From Alloalcanivorax mobilis (lineage in GTDB: Bacteria > Pseudomonadota > Gammaproteobacteria > Pseudomonadales > Alcanivoracaceae): a DNA stretch of 64,000 bases. Every line of letters begins with the position of its first letter. Position 1 is the first letter of the stretch. The stretch lies in the NCBI RefSeq assembly GCF_002864685.1, contig NZ_NMQZ01000017.1, forward strand, positions 1 through 64,000. The letters run 5' to 3'. The notes below the pieces were generated by a model, which saw only the letters and a program-made list of their open reading frames with translations, was not told where the DNA came from and did not search any database. The translations under genes were made by a program, and so were the position numbers. Below are positions 63,798-64,000 of this stretch, piece after piece.

Positions 63798-64000
63798 ATG
63801 ACCGCCCCATGGCCCGCCGCCGACCAGCTCGGCCTGCTCACCGATCTCTATGAACTGACCATGACCCAAGCGTATTACGCCGAGGGCGCCCGGGACCCGG
63901 CGGTGTTCAGCCTGTTTTTTCGGGCACTGCCCGGCGAGCGCAATTTCGCCGTCGCCTGCGGCCAGGAGCACGTCGCCCGGTTGATCACCGAACTGCGCTT
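63798..64000 (+). CDS. pncB: nicotinate phosphoribosyltransferase, 5' part
   Basis: The first 67 residues only; the gene leaves the window. LGLLTDLYELTMTQAYYAEG, FSLFFRALPGERNFAVACG and the following residues match the N-terminus of nicotinate phosphoribosyltransferases, which make nicotinate mononucleotide in NAD salvage. The start is ATG at 63798 behind AAGGAG. A macro-domain gene lies upstream. Confidence 0.85.
   Translation, partial: MTAPWPAADQLGLLTDLYELTMTQAYYAEGARDPAVFSLFFRALPGERNFAVACGQEHVARLITELR

Overview
The window is about 64 kb of GC-rich gammaproteobacterial chromosome. Ectoine genes, sodium-coupled acetate-type transport, a Baeyer-Villiger-type monooxygenase and many outer-membrane proteins suggest a marine, hydrocarbon-associated bacterium of the Alcanivorax/Alloalcanivorax type. 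That assignment is inference from gene content only. Genes are densely packed on both strands. No rRNA, tRNA, CRISPR or prophage was seen.

Layout. (1) 1-2.6 kb: an SDR oxidoreductase, the tRNA dihydrouridine synthase dusC and a small unknown protein. (2) 2.6-11.8 kb: an acetate-switch-like locus with a DUF4212 subunit, a VC_2705-type sodium:solute symporter, a cNMP/CBS/DUF294 protein, a DEDDh exonuclease, a symporter-fused hybrid histidine kinase (CrbS/MxtR-like) and a LuxR-type regulator (CrbR/ErdR-like). (3) 11.8-12.8 kb: non-coding, with a large nested-hairpin repeat and an orphan terminator. (4) 12.8-15.9 kb: the ectRABC operon behind a canonical sigma70 promoter. (5) 16-30 kb: a zinc-limitation-like cluster made of folE2, a His-rich lipoprotein (AztD-like), a His-rich TonB receptor (ZnuD-like) with a near-consensus Zur box, a DUF2946-like protein, yidD, and a thrS-hisI-cysS set that looks like the spare copies known from Zur regulons. 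(6) 30-34.5 kb: an HD-GYP protein, a GGDEF protein, an Arc-like repressor and Mrp.

(7) 34.8-51.3 kb is the most interesting part. Two TauT/NitT-type ABC importers share one ATPase gene. With them are an allophanate-hydrolase-like amidase, a HutC/GntR regulator and an AprA/AprB-like flavoenzyme-ferredoxin pair. HEAT-repeat, FdxA-type ferredoxin, DUF971, YeiH-type transporter and ferredoxin-NADP reductase genes follow, then a divergent porin and a LysR gene. Three sigma54-like promoters (both binding-protein genes and the porin) each have the same 14-bp upstream motif exactly 171 bp away. A palindrome CTTGT-N4-ACAAG lies 37 bp downstream of two of them and before the DUF971 gene. This looks like a coherent, apparently undescribed uptake-plus-reduction system whose substrate cannot be read from sequence.

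(8) 51.4-64 kb: QueD-like, HIT, TetR, DUF2855, GNAT, AcpH, SDR, 3D-domain, esterase/SDR/BVMO, LEA-type lipoprotein and macro-domain genes, and the start of a nicotinate phosphoribosyltransferase. A terminal-inverted-repeat element of 172-192 bp occurs twice, with solo ends at two other places. One copy splits an alpha/beta-hydrolase lipoprotein gene.

A second genome-wide peculiarity is a set of intergenic arrays of tandem 7-bp units, each locus using a different heptamer and often arranged as inverted arms.
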